This document shows, piece by piece, positions 9,475-23,164 of a stretch of 40,184 nucleotides of DNA. Each line of letters begins with the position of its first letter. The stretch's first letter is position 1. Source of the DNA: Hydrogenophilus sp. (GTDB taxonomy: Bacteria > Pseudomonadota > Gammaproteobacteria > Burkholderiales > Thiobacillaceae); NCBI GenBank assembly GCA_020725195.1, contig DYFL01000022.1:1-40184 (forward strand), given 5' to 3'. Below the pieces are notes generated by a model, which ran no database searches, was not told the DNA's origin, and saw only the letters and a program-made list of their open reading frames with translations. Made by a program: the position numbers and the translations under genes.

Positions 9475-11436
9475 TCAGGCCGCGCTCGCCCGCCCTTCGT
9501 CGCCCAGCAGCGCCACCCGCCACCCCGCCTCGGCGACGAAGGCCTCGACCCGGTCCGGCGGCATGGGCCGGCCGACGTGGTAGCCCTGCACCATGTCGCA
9601 CCCCAGCCGGGTCAGGTGCTTCAGGATGCGCGCGTTCTCCACCCCCTCGGCGACGACGTCGAGCCCCAGGTTGTGGGCCAGCCGGATGGTGGATTCGACG
9701 ATGACCAGGTCGTCCTGGTTCTTCTCCATGTCCATGACGAAGGCGCGGTCGATCTTCAGTTCGCTCACGGGCAGCTTGCGCAGGCGGGAGAGCGAGGAGT
9801 GCCCGGTGCCGAAGTCGTCGATGGACAGGCTCACGCCCAGCTTGCGGATCTCGTCGAGCAGGCCGGTGAGGCGCTCGTAGTCGCTCAGGAAGATGCTCTC
9901 GGTGATCTCGAAGATCAGGCCCTCGGCGCCCGCCTGGCGGGCCGAGGCCTTGTGCAGCTCGCCGAGGAAGCGCGGCTCCAGGATCACCGTCACGGGGAGG
10001 TTCACCGCCACCTGGATGTCCCAGCCCAGGCGCCGCCAGCGGGCGCACTGATCCAGGGCCGTGCGCAGCGCCCAGCAGCTGAACTCGTAGATCAGCCCGG
10101 TCTGCTCCATGGCGCTGATGAACATGTCCGGCGGCACGAAGCCGCGCTGCCCGTGCGGCCAGCGCGCCAGGGCCTCGAAGCCGACGATGGTGCCGGTGGC
10201 GAGCGCCACCTTGGGCTGGTAGTGGAGCTCGAACTCCTGGCGCTCCAGGGCCGCCTGCAGGTCGCTCACCAGGCTGAGGCGGCCGGAGGTGCATTCGCTG
10301 TAGGTCTCGTCGTAGACCCGCACGTCGTTGCGGCTGCGCTTGGCGGCGTACATGGCCGCGTCGGCGTGCTTGAGCAGCTGGGTCACGCTGTCGCCGTGCT
10401 GCGGGTAGAGGGTGATGCCGATGCTGGCGGTGACGGCCACGTCCTGGCCGCCCAGCCTGAAGGGCCGCTTCAGGGCCTCCTGCAGGGAGCGGGCGATGGC
10501 GACGGCCTGGCCCTCATCGGCATGGGGCAGGAGGGCCGCGAACTCGTCGCCGCCGATGCGGCTGAGCGTGCCCACGGCACCGATGAGCGCCTCGAAGCGC
10601 TCGGCCACGCCCCGGATGAGCAGATCGCCCTCCTCGTGGCCCAGGGTGTCGTTGACGTCCTGGAAGCGGTCGAGGTCGACGAGCAGGATGGCGAGCGGCT
10701 GCTCCGGGCCGGCGGCGGCCATGCGCTCCTGCAGGCGGTCGCGCAGCAGGGAGCGGTTGGGCAGCCCGGTGAGGGGGTCGTAGAGCGTGAGGTATTCCAG
10801 TTCCTGGTTGACGGCGAGCAGCTGCCTGTTGAGGCGCCGCAGCTGGCGCTGGTATTCCTCGGCCTCAGTCCGCGCCTCCTGCACCTTCTGCATGACCATG
10901 GCGTTCTCGATGGCGATGGCGACCTGGCCGGCGAAGAGCTCCAGCAGGCTGAGGTCCTTCTCCGTGAACTCGCCGCCGCGCTTGTTCATGCCGGCGATGC
11001 CGCCGAGGAAGTGCTCGCGGCCGATGAGCGGCACGAGGATGAGGCTGCCCGCCTCCTTCTCCCAGCGGTTGCGCTCCTGGGGCGTGAGCTCGTCGAGCAT
11101 GCCCCGCCACCAGGGCCTCTTGTGGCGCCAGACCCAGCCGCAGACGCCGTAATCGAGGGGCAGGGACTCGCCGACGATCTCCTCGGCGTGGCGGCCGGCG
11201 CCGGCCCGGTAGGTGTATTCGTCGCAGCCGGGGCTGAGGGTGGGGATGAGCACCGTGTCGGCGTCGAGCAGCGCCCGCGCCCGGTCGGCGACGAGCTGCA
11301 GCACCTTGTCCAGGTCGAGCTCGCTGCCGACCGCCATGGCCGTCTCCCTGAGCATGGCGATCTCGTTTTCGCGCTGGCGCAGCTCGTCTTCCAACCGGGC
11401 GACGCGCTGCGCCTGGGGCGTCGGCTTTGCAGCCAT
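9475..11436 (-). CDS. GAF-GGDEF-EAL cyclic-di-GMP protein
   Basis: Cytoplasmic 653-residue signalling protein. Order: short N-terminal coiled coil (about 8-32), GAF sensor domain (about 35-182), coiled-coil linker (about 183-215), GGDEF domain with intact GGDEF at 295-299, and EAL domain with intact EALARW from 421, NLPV, FEITES, SIDDFGTGHSSL, ELKID, VAEGVE and QGYHVG. Both catalytic sites look complete, so it could make and/or break c-di-GMP; the RxxD inhibitory site before GGDEF is missing. No membrane segment is seen. The ATG at 11436 has an AGGAG site ten bases upstream; a longer frame adds 15 residues without one. Confidence 0.92.
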   Translation of the reverse strand: MAAKPTPQAQRVARLEDELRQRENEIAMLRETAMAVGSELDLDKVLQLVADRARALLDADTVLIPTLSPGCDEYTYRAGAGRHAEEIVGESLPLDYGVCGWVWRHKRPWWRGMLDELTPQERNRWEKEAGSLILVPLIGREHFLGGIAGMNKRGGEFTEKDLSLLELFAGQVAIAIENAMVMQKVQEARTEAEEYQRQLRRLNRQLLAVNQELEYLTLYDPLTGLPNRSLLRDRLQERMAAAGPEQPLAILLVDLDRFQDVNDTLGHEEGDLLIRGVAERFEALIGAVGTLSRIGGDEFAALLPHADEGQAVAIARSLQEALKRPFRLGGQDVAVTASIGITLYPQHGDSVTQLLKHADAAMYAAKRSRNDVRVYDETYSECTSGRLSLVSDLQAALERQEFELHYQPKVALATGTIVGFEALARWPHGQRGFVPPDMFISAMEQTGLIYEFSCWALRTALDQCARWRRLGWDIQVAVNLPVTVILEPRFLGELHKASARQAGAEGLIFEITESIFLSDYERLTGLLDEIRKLGVSLSIDDFGTGHSSLSRLRKLPVSELKIDRAFVMDMEKNQDDLVIVESTIRLAHNLGLDVVAEGVENARILKHLTRLGCDMVQGYHVGRPMPPDRVEAFVAEAGWRVALLGDEGRASAA

Positions 11437-11564
11437 TGCGGTCCGTCTCCTCGCTTTCTTGTGGCGCCTCGGGCTCGGCAATACCCGAGCAGCGCTGTCA
11501 GGATATCACCCTGCCTTTCGGCATCGCCAGGGAAAACGCGATGCGCGCCTGCCGGCCGGCGTGT

Positions 11565-12338
11565 TTACGACACCGGCCTCTGGAAGAAGCCCTTGGACAG
11601 CAGCTCCATGGTGAGCAGCCGATAGTCGTGGGCGCCGGCGGAGTCGGCGGCGTAGGCGAAGATGTCCATGCCGTGGGCCGGGCTCTCGGCGAGCGCCGGG
11701 TCGTCGGAGATCTTGGTGTCGGTGAGCTCGCCGCCGTAGCGCTGCTTGAGCGTCGCCAGGGCGTCGCGGCTCTGGGTCTTTTCCTCGTCGTAGCGCGTGA
11801 GCACGATGCGCCGCTCCACGCGCCGCCCGAGCGGCCCCTCCAGCACGCGCAGGGCGATCTCCAGGCGGTTGAGGCCCTGCATGGCGAGGAAGTCGGAGGT
11901 GAGCGGGATGAGCACCCGGTCCGCGGCGAAGAGGGCGTTGAGGGTGAGCACGGACAGCGCCGGGGCGCAGTCGATGAGCACGGGGCACTCTTCCCCGGCG
12001 AGCTCGGCCAGGCCCTGCCTGAGGCGGCCGGCCACGCCCTTCACGCCGCCCAGGACGGTATCCGCCTTGGACAGGTCCGGGTGCCCCGGGATCAGGCGGA
12101 TGCCGCCGGGCAGCTGGCGGATCAGTCTGCCCAGCGGCCTGCCGTGCAGGAAGAAGGAGGAGGCGCAGGCCTCGCCGGGCAGGCCCTTGACGTTGAGCGA
12201 CAGGGACAGGTGCGCCTGGGGGTCCAGGTCGATGAGCAAGGGCCGCCGGTCGAGCATGGCCAGGGAGGCGGCGACGTTGAGGGTGGTGGTGGTCTTGCCC
12301 ACCCCGCCTTTCTGATTGAAGACCGCGATGACTGCCAT
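11565..12338 (-). CDS. Orphan ParA/MinD-family ATPase
   Basis: Deviant Walker A ATPase of 257 residues: KGGVGKTT at 10-17 with signature Lys10, Walker B-like PLLIDLDPQAH at 33-43, and CPVLIDCAPAL near 117. Proteins of this class position DNA, flagella or chemoreceptor arrays, usually with a partner. No parB-like or adaptor gene is next to it; neighbours are the GGDEF-EAL gene and glmS, on the same strand. It is clearly distinct from the chromosomal ParA at 23988-24770. The ATG at 12338 is preceded by AAGGGGA. Cargo unknown. Confidence 0.9.
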   Translation of the reverse strand: MAVIAVFNQKGGVGKTTTTLNVAASLAMLDRRPLLIDLDPQAHLSLSLNVKGLPGEACASSFFLHGRPLGRLIRQLPGGIRLIPGHPDLSKADTVLGGVKGVAGRLRQGLAELAGEECPVLIDCAPALSVLTLNALFAADRVLIPLTSDFLAMQGLNRLEIALRVLEGPLGRRVERRIVLTRYDEEKTQSRDALATLKQRYGGELTDTKISDDPALAESPAHGMDIFAYAADSAGAHDYRLLTMELLSKGFFQRPVS

Positions 12339-12423
12339 CGTTTCCCCTTGTGTTTACGCGACGGTCACGGATTCGGCCGCCGAGCCCGCGCGGCGAGGCA
12401 CGCCGTGAGCCCGGCAACGCGCA

Positions 12424-14253
<1,830 letters not shown>

Positions 14254-14269
14254 GGTCAATGCGCTCCGG

Positions 14270-14324
14270 GTGAAACGTGGAGGGTTGGGGTCATGGCTTT
14301 TGCTTTCCTCTTTTTACGTTTCAC
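14270..14324. repeat. Inverted repeat in the glmU-glmS gap, overlapping the glmU stop
   Basis: GTGAAACGT at 14270-14278 pairs perfectly with ACGTTTCAC at 14316-14324. On the mRNA strand the 3' arm ends a few bases before the glmS ribosome site (GGAG), and the 5' arm includes the glmU stop codon. Tandem GTGAAACGT-like units continue into glmU. It could affect glmS translation. Confidence 0.7.
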
Positions 14325-15703
14325 GTTTCACTCTTCACTTTCTTCACCGGCCTCTGCCAGCCCGGCACGGTGAGCTGCTTCGCGCGCGACAGGGTGAGCT
14401 CGCCTGCCGGGGCGTCGCGGGTGAGCACCGAGCCGGCCCCCACCGTAGCATTCTCGCCCACGGTCAGGGGCGCCACCAGGGCGGTGTTGGAGCCGATGAA
14501 GGCATTGTCGCCGATCACGGTGCGGTGCTTGTGGGCGCCGTCGTAGTTGCAGGTGATGGTGCCGGCGCCGATGTTCACCTTCTGCCCGACCGTGGCGTCG
14601 CCCACGTAGGAGAGGTGGTTGATCTTGGCATTGAAGCCGACCTGGCTGGCCTTCAGCTCGACGAAGTTGCCGATGTGGGCCTCGGCGGCCAGCACGGTGC
14701 CGGGGCGGATGCGGGAATAGGGGCCGATGCGGCTGGCGGCGCCCACCTGCGCGCCCTCGATGTGGCAGAAGGGCAGGATCTCGGCGCCGGCGGCCACCTC
14801 CACGTCCTTCAGCACGCAGTTGGCGCCCACTCTCACGCCGTCCCCGAGAATCACGCGCCCTTCGAAGACGCAGTTGACGTCGATCAGCACGTCCTGGCCG
14901 CAGGCGAGCTCGCCGCGGATGTCCAGGCGCGCCGGGTCGAGCAGGGTCACGCCCTGATTGAGCAGGGCCCCGGCGAGGTTGCGCTGGTGGGTGCGCTCCA
15001 GCGCGGCGAGCTGGGCCCGGCTGTTCACCCCCAGGACCTCCCACTCGGCCGCGGGGTGGCAGGGCAGGATGCGCTCGCCCTCGGCGGCGGCCATGCCGAT
15101 GACGTCGGTGAGGTAGTACTCGCCCTGGGCGTTGGCGCTGGACAGCCGCGCAAGCCAGCCCGCGAGCTTGGCCTCCGGCAGCGCCAGGATGCCGGTATTG
15201 ACCTCGTCGATGGCGAGCTCCTCGGCGCTGGCGTCCTTGTGCTCGACGATGCGCGTGACCTGGCCGCGGGCGTTGCGCACGATGCGGCCGTAGCCGGCGG
15301 GGTTCGCCAGGCGCACGGTGAGCAGGGCGAGCGCGCCCTCCCGGGCGATGAGCACCATCTCCTGCAGGGTCTCCTGGCGGATGAGCGGCACGTCGCCGTA
15401 GAGCACCAGCACCGCGGCCCCGGGATCGAGGTGCGGCGCGGCCTGCTGCACGGCGTGGCCGGTGCCGAGCTGGGGCTCCTGGCGCACCCAGACGACGTCC
15501 TGCCGGCCCATGGCCTCGGGCAGGCGCTCGCCGCCGTGGCCGTAGACCACGCAGATCCTCTGCGGCCGCAGGGCGTCGGCGGCGGCGAGCACGTGGGCGA
15601 GCAGCGGCCGGCCGGCGAGCGGATGCAGGACCTTGGGCAGCTCGGAGCGCATCCGGGTGCCCTTGCCGGCGGCGAGGATGACGATGTTCAGCGGGGCGGA
15701 CAT
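14321..15703 (-). CDS. glmU: GlmU, GlcN-1-P acetyltransferase / GlcNAc-1-P uridyltransferase
   Basis: Bifunctional enzyme that acetylates glucosamine 1-phosphate and couples GlcNAc-1-P to UTP, giving UDP-GlcNAc for peptidoglycan and LPS. The N-terminal nucleotidyltransferase shows LAAGKGTRM at 10-18, and the C-terminal left-handed beta helix has hexapeptide repeats with the acetyltransferase stretch [17 protein letters not shown]. It is 460 residues. The family usually ends near RPVKK; here KVKSET follows, encoded by the GTGAAACGT repeat, so the stop codon lies inside a repeat. It has no visible strong ribosome site at ATG 15703. Confidence 0.96.
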   Translation of the reverse strand: MSAPLNIVILAAGKGTRMRSELPKVLHPLAGRPLLAHVLAAADALRPQRICVVYGHGGERLPEAMGRQDVVWVRQEPQLGTGHAVQQAAPHLDPGAAVLVLYGDVPLIRQETLQEMVLIAREGALALLTVRLANPAGYGRIVRNARGQVTRIVEHKDASAEELAIDEVNTGILALPEAKLAGWLARLSSANAQGEYYLTDVIGMAAAEGERILPCHPAAEWEVLGVNSRAQLAALERTHQRNLAGALLNQGVTLLDPARLDIRGELACGQDVLIDVNCVFEGRVILGDGVRVGANCVLKDVEVAAGAEILPFCHIEGAQVGAASRIGPYSRIRPGTVLAAEAHIGNFVELKASQVGFNAKINHLSYVGDATVGQKVNIGAGTITCNYDGAHKHRTVIGDNAFIGSNTALVAPLTVGENATVGAGSVLTRDAPAGELTLSRAKQLTVPGWQRPVKKVKSET

Positions 15704-15788
15704 GGTGGATCGGGTGGCTGGCCTTCAGGGCTGGGGAAGCGCCTACAGGCGCGAGAGTATAAACCGCCGGGCGCGGCCGCGCCCAAGC

Positions 15789-15813
15789 AAAAAAGGCAGC
15801 CCTGGGCTGCCTT
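15789..15813 (-). terminator. Rho-independent terminator after atpC
   Basis: On the minus strand, AAGGCAGCC-CAG-GGCTGCCTT forms a perfect 9-bp stem with a three-base loop, followed by six T residues (15794-15789). It lies 21 bp past the atpC stop, at the end of the ATP synthase operon and before glmU. Confidence 0.9.
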
Positions 15814-15833
15814 CGGGGCGTTGCGGGCGCGGA

Positions 15834-16259
15834 TCAGGCCCTGTGCCGGCGCAGCTTCTCGATGGCTCGCAGCTGGGCGACGGCCATGGCGAGCTCCGCC
15901 TCGGCCTCGGCGTATTCCATGGCCGAGGTGCGGTTGCGGATCGCCTCCTCGGCATGGCGCTTGGCCTCCATGGCGCGCGCCTCGTCGAGGTCGGCGCCGC
16001 GGATGGCGGTGTCGGAGAGGATGGTCACCACGTGCGGCTGCACCTCGAGGATGCCGCTGGAGACGTAGATCAGGTCCTCCTCGGCCTCGAAGGGCTTCTT
16101 GATGCGCACCGAGCCGGGCTTGATGCGCGTGAGCATGGGCGCGTGGCGGGGGTAGATGCCCACCTCGCCCATCTCGGCGGGGACGATGACGTATTCCGCC
16201 GAGCCGGAGTAGATCGAGGTCTCCGCGCTCACGATGTCCACATGGAGAGTCATGGCCAT
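15834..16259 (-). CDS. atpC: ATP synthase epsilon subunit
   Basis: Central-stalk subunit of F1 that joins gamma to the c-ring and can inhibit hydrolysis. The 141-residue protein has the N-terminal beta sandwich ([35 protein letters not shown]) and the C-terminal helical pair rich in Ala/Glu/Arg. The ATG at 16259 has GAGGA nine bases upstream; an ATG six bases later is the alternative. Last gene of the atp operon, 93 bp after atpD; the gap holds a palindromic repeat. Confidence 0.95.
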   Translation of the reverse strand: MAMTLHVDIVSAETSIYSGSAEYVIVPAEMGEVGIYPRHAPMLTRIKPGSVRIKKPFEAEEDLIYVSSGILEVQPHVVTILSDTAIRGADLDEARAMEAKRHAEEAIRNRTSAMEYAEAEAELAMAVAQLRAIEKLRRHRA

Positions 16260-16282
16260 AATTCTAGTTCCTCGTGACGAGT

Positions 16283-16341
16283 ACCGGGTACTACCGGGTA
16301 CCGGCTCGAGGTCTTGCTGGCCTCGGCGCCTTGTACCCGGT
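16283..16341. repeat. Inverted and direct repeat between atpD and atpC
   Basis: ACCGGGTAC (16283-16291) is followed by a partial direct copy ACCGGGTACC (16293-16302) and, after about 30 bp, the exact inverse GTACCCGGT (16333-16341). Either left copy can pair with the right arm to make a long-loop hairpin within the operon. Confidence 0.7.
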
Positions 16342-16352
16342 CCCCGCAACTC

Positions 16353-17735
<1,383 letters not shown>

Positions 17736-17780
17736 TCAAATTCCTAAAAATAAAATCTGTTACACCGCCGCCGCGCCGGC

Positions 17781-17854
17781 CACGATCTGGCTACGGCCGC
17801 TCGCTCTGCTCACTTAACGTTCACTTCGTTCACGTTAGCCTTCGCCGAATCGTG
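17781..17854 (-). repeat. Diverged copy of the 69-bp structured repeat, between atpG and atpD
   Basis: Read on the minus strand, it begins TTCGGCGAAGGCT (17849-17837), has TTAAG in the middle and ends GCGGCCGTAGCC (17800-17789). These blocks match the tandem copies at 842-983 in order and spacing; the core is 61 bp here and in the others. The hairpin arms have changed to AACGTGAACGAAGTGAACGT. An extra outer stem CACGAT/ATCGTG (17781-17786 with 17849-17854) closes it. Confidence 0.8.
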
Positions 17855-17867
17855 CTTCCGCCCCCGC

Positions 17868-18734
17868 TTAAACTGCGGCGGCTCCAGCAACGATTTCTGA
17901 GAGTTCCTTGGTGATCGCCGCCTGCCGGGTCTTGTTGTAGACCAGCTTCAGCTCGCCGATGACGTTCTTGGCGTTGTCGGAGGCCGACTTCATGGCCACC
18001 ATCCGGGCCGACTGCTCGCAGGCCATGTTCTCGGCCACCGCCTCGTAGATCTCGGCCTCGATGTAGCGGACCATGAGCGCGTCCACGACCCCCTTGGCCT
18101 CGGGCTCGTAGAGGTAGTCCCAGTGCACCGCGTGCCTCTCCACCGCGGCCTCGGCGGTCAGGGGCAAGAGCTGCTGCAGCCTGGGCTCCTGCTTCATGGT
18201 GTTGATGAAGCGGCTGTAGATGAGATAGAGGGCGTCGATGCGGCCTTCCTTGTAGGCGTCGAGCATGACCTGCACGGGGCCGATGAGGCGCTCCATGTGC
18301 GGGGTGTCGCCCAGGCCGGTGGCGTGCGAGACCAGATTGGCGTTCAGGCGCTGCATGAAGCCCAGGCCCTTGTTGCCGACCACGGTGACGTCCACCTCGA
18401 TCCCCTGCGCGTCCCATTCCTTCATCTTGGCCACGGTCAGGCGCAGGGCGTTGGTGTTGAGGCCGCCGCACAGGCCCTTGTCCGTCGTGACCACGATGAG
18501 CCCGACGCGCCTGTGCGATTCGCGCGGGACCACGAAGGGGTGGCGGTACTCGGGATGCGCCTGGCTCATGTGCGCCACGACCTGGGCGATCTTCTCGGCG
18601 TAGGGGCGGGCGGCCCGCATCCGCTCCTGCGCCTTGCGCATCTTGGATGCGGCCACCATCTCCATGGCCTTGGTGATCTTGCGCGTGTTCTCGACGCTCT
18701 TGATCTTGGTCCGTATTTCCTTGCCGGCAGCCAT
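17868..18734 (-). CDS. atpG: ATP synthase gamma subunit
   Basis: The rotating shaft of F1. The 288-residue protein has the conserved N-terminal coiled coil ([34 protein letters not shown]), the central [12 protein letters not shown] motif near 87-98 and the C-terminal helix ending [20 protein letters not shown] followed by [18 protein letters not shown]. The length is normal. It lies 12 bp after atpA in the standard order A-G-D-C. Confidence 0.97.
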   Translation of the reverse strand: MAAGKEIRTKIKSVENTRKITKAMEMVAASKMRKAQERMRAARPYAEKIAQVVAHMSQAHPEYRHPFVVPRESHRRVGLIVVTTDKGLCGGLNTNALRLTVAKMKEWDAQGIEVDVTVVGNKGLGFMQRLNANLVSHATGLGDTPHMERLIGPVQVMLDAYKEGRIDALYLIYSRFINTMKQEPRLQQLLPLTAEAAVERHAVHWDYLYEPEAKGVVDALMVRYIEAEIYEAVAENMACEQSARMVAMKSASDNAKNVIGELKLVYNKTRQAAITKELSEIVAGAAAV

Positions 18735-18746
18735 GTCTCGGTCCGA

Positions 18747-20282
<1,536 letters not shown>

Positions 20283-20393
20283 ATCGACTCCGGATTAACT
20301 TGAATGTCGCGTCAGCGGCACGCCGGCCCCGCCCGCCCGCCTGCGGGGGGGCACCCCGAAGGGCATGAAGCGGCATGAGCATGGCGGGTCGCG

Positions 20394-20431
20394 ATGATCA
20401 TGTCCTGGGCGGCGCGTGTCGCCATGATCAT
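20394..20431. repeat. Inverted repeat with two TGATCA palindromes, atpH-atpA gap
   Basis: ATGATCATG (20394-20402) and CATGATCAT (20423-20431) are exact inverse arms around a 20-bp loop. Each arm also contains the palindrome TGATCA and is preceded by GTCGC, so the two halves are at the same time an approximate direct repeat. The rest of the gap (20283-20440) shows no gene. Confidence 0.6.
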
Positions 20432-20440
20432 TCCTTGGGA

Positions 20441-20977
20441 TCAGCCTGTCAGGGTGGCGGCCATCTCGGCCAGCTTCGTGCGCACGGAGGCATCGAGGAC
20501 TTCGTCGCCCACCGCGATCACGACGCCGCCGATGAGGCCGGCGTCCGTTTCCTGGCTCGCCGTCACCTTGCGCCCGTACTTGGCTTCCAGCTTGGCCACG
20601 AGGCCGGCCATCTGGGCCTCGCTCAGGGGGTAGGCGGTCGCGATGCGCGCCTCCAGCACCCCCTCGGCCTCCGAGCGGATCTCCTCGAACAGGCGGGCGA
20701 TCTCGGGCAGTGCCGCCAGGCGCTTGTTCTCGGCCAGCAGCCTGACGAGGTTGGCGCCCTGCGCGTCGAGGCTGTCGCCGCAGACCGCGACGACCAGCTC
20801 GGCGACGCGCTCGGCGGGCACGCCGGGGTTGCCGATGAGCTCGGCGACCTGGGGCTCGGCGACCACCGGGGCGGCCGCGCCCAGCATCCCGGACCAGGCG
20901 CTCCAGCTCTTGTTCGCCTTCGCGAGGCGGGCGACGGCCTCGGCGTAGGGGCGGGCGATAGTGACGACCTCGGCCAT
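20441..20977 (-). CDS. atpH: ATP synthase delta subunit
   Basis: Top of the peripheral stalk, linking the b dimer to the alpha N-termini. The 178-residue protein begins MAEVVTIARPYAEAVARLA and ends with the typical DAGLIGGVVIAVGDEVLDAS then a short helix. The ATG at 20977 lies two bases after the atpF stop, so the two genes are probably translationally coupled. Confidence 0.95.
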   Translation of the reverse strand: MAEVVTIARPYAEAVARLAKANKSWSAWSGMLGAAAPVVAEPQVAELIGNPGVPAERVAELVVAVCGDSLDAQGANLVRLLAENKRLAALPEIARLFEEIRSEAEGVLEARIATAYPLSEAQMAGLVAKLEAKYGRKVTASQETDAGLIGGVVIAVGDEVLDASVRTKLAEMAATLTG

Positions 20978-20979
20978 GG

Positions 20980-21450
20980 TTACAGCTCGCTCTCGATGGA
21001 TTCGAGCAGGTCGGCGTGGGCCTTGGCGTCAACCTCGCGGCGCAGGATCTTCCCGGCGCCGGCCACCACCAGGGCGGCGACCTCGCCGCGCAGCAGCTCG
21101 CGGGCGCGGTGGGCCTCCTGCTCGATCTCGGCCTTGGCGGCCAGGATCATGCGCTCGCCCTCGCCCTTGGCGTCGGCCTTGGCCTCGTCGACGAGCTGGG
21201 CCGCGCGCTTCTCGGCCTGGGAGATGATCTCCGCGGCCTTCTGCTTGGCATCGTGCAGGGTTTCCGTGGCGCGCTTGGCGGCGATCTCCAGCTCGTGCCT
21301 GCCGCGGTCGGCGGCGGCGAGGCCGTCGGCGATCTGCTTGCGGCGCGCGTCCAGCGCGTTGACGATGGGCGGCCAGACGAACCTCATGCAGAACCAGACG
21401 AACACGAAGAACGTGATGGATTGCCCGATCAGGGTCAGATTGATGTTCAT
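20980..21450 (-). CDS. atpF: ATP synthase b subunit
   Basis: Peripheral-stalk subunit of Fo, 156 residues as in E. coli. One N-terminal membrane helix (about residues 4-27: [20 protein letters not shown]) is followed by a long, charged, Ala/Glu/Arg-rich coiled coil. ATG at 21450. It follows atpE across 100 bp that contain a palindromic repeat (21491-21527), and sits directly before atpH. Confidence 0.96.
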   Translation of the reverse strand: MNINLTLIGQSITFFVFVWFCMRFVWPPIVNALDARRKQIADGLAAADRGRHELEIAAKRATETLHDAKQKAAEIISQAEKRAAQLVDEAKADAKGEGERMILAAKAEIEQEAHRARELLRGEVAALVVAGAGKILRREVDAKAHADLLESIESEL

Positions 21451-21490
21451 GCGCGAACCTCGTTAAAGCATCCGCGAAGCGTCCTCGTCC

Positions 21491-21527
21491 CCCTCTCCCG
21501 CAGGCGGGAGAGGGCAGGGGCGAGGGC
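21491..21527. repeat. Palindromic repeat between atpE and atpF, same family as the gatB insertion
   Basis: CCCTCTCCCGC-AG-GCGGGAGAGGG is a perfect 11-bp stem (21491-21514), followed by a G-rich tail CAGGGGCGAGGG. Over about 40 bp it matches the element inside gatB (3930-3974) with only a few differences. The motif is of a kind common between genes in proteobacteria. It lies inside the operon between two transcribed genes. Confidence 0.85.
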
Positions 21528-21550
21528 GCCGGCGAAGGTTGGATGACCCA

Positions 21551-21802
<252 letters not shown>

Positions 21803-21829
21803 CTATGAACGAATCGTCGATTGAATGAT

Positions 21830-22711
<882 letters not shown>

Positions 22712-23062
22712 TCATCGAAACGACCAGGCAGCCGCGATCCAGGCGAGCTGCCCGACAACGAACCCCAGCAGCATCGGCAGGGCGGCAAGCCCCAAGACAC
22801 CGAACCCGACGGCCAGGCACACGCCTACAACAACAAAACGCTCCAGACTGGAGCGATAGAACTGCTTGAGGTGGCGGCCGGCATCGCCGAGGCGGTCCTG
22901 CGCGCCCCGCCCGTGCCGCCAGAGCAGCAGCCCCGAATTCGCCAAGGCCACCGCACCGCCGTAGAGCACGGCAACGACCGCCCCCGCGCCGACGGACACG
23001 GCGACGGCGAGCGCCGCGGCAGCGACACAGACGCCCTGGATTGCCGCTGCGCGCGAAAACAT
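22712..23062 (-). CDS. atpI: ATP synthase assembly protein I
   Basis: Small membrane protein at the head of the atp operon, thought to help c-ring assembly. The 116 residues show about four hydrophobic segments, with the conserved YGGAVALANSGLLLWR near 34-49. No Shine-Dalgarno sequence precedes the ATG at 23062; a -10-like element lies just ten bases upstream, so the mRNA may begin almost at the start codon. Confidence 0.88.
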   Translation of the reverse strand: MFSRAAAIQGVCVAAAALAVAVSVGAGAVVAVLYGGAVALANSGLLLWRHGRGAQDRLGDAGRHLKQFYRSSLERFVVVGVCLAVGFGVLGLAALPMLLGFVVGQLAWIAAAWSFR

Positions 23063-23071
23063 TAGACGTTA

Positions 23072-23101
23072 ATAATATACGAATTAGCAGGGGCGGCGCA
23101 A
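23072..23101 (-). promoter_or_regulatory. Candidate promoter of the atp operon
   Basis: On the minus strand, TTGCGC (23101-23096) lies 18 bp before TATTAT (23077-23072) in the only AT-rich stretch between parB and atpI. The -35 match is weak. Transcription would start only a few bases before the atpI ATG. A DnaA-box-like TTATCCATA is present at 23124-23132 on the plus strand. Confidence 0.4.
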
Positions 23102-23164
23102 CGCGCAAATCAGGATCGTTGATTTATCCATAAAAGGATTCAATGGTCCGGATGTCTCGCGTGC

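Noticed and set aside
11561-12358. GTGTTTACG direct repeats at 11561-11569 and 12350-12358 on either side of the orphan ParA gene, as insertion marks
   Set aside because: A 9-bp match in 800 bp is expected about once by chance, and the flanks do not agree further.
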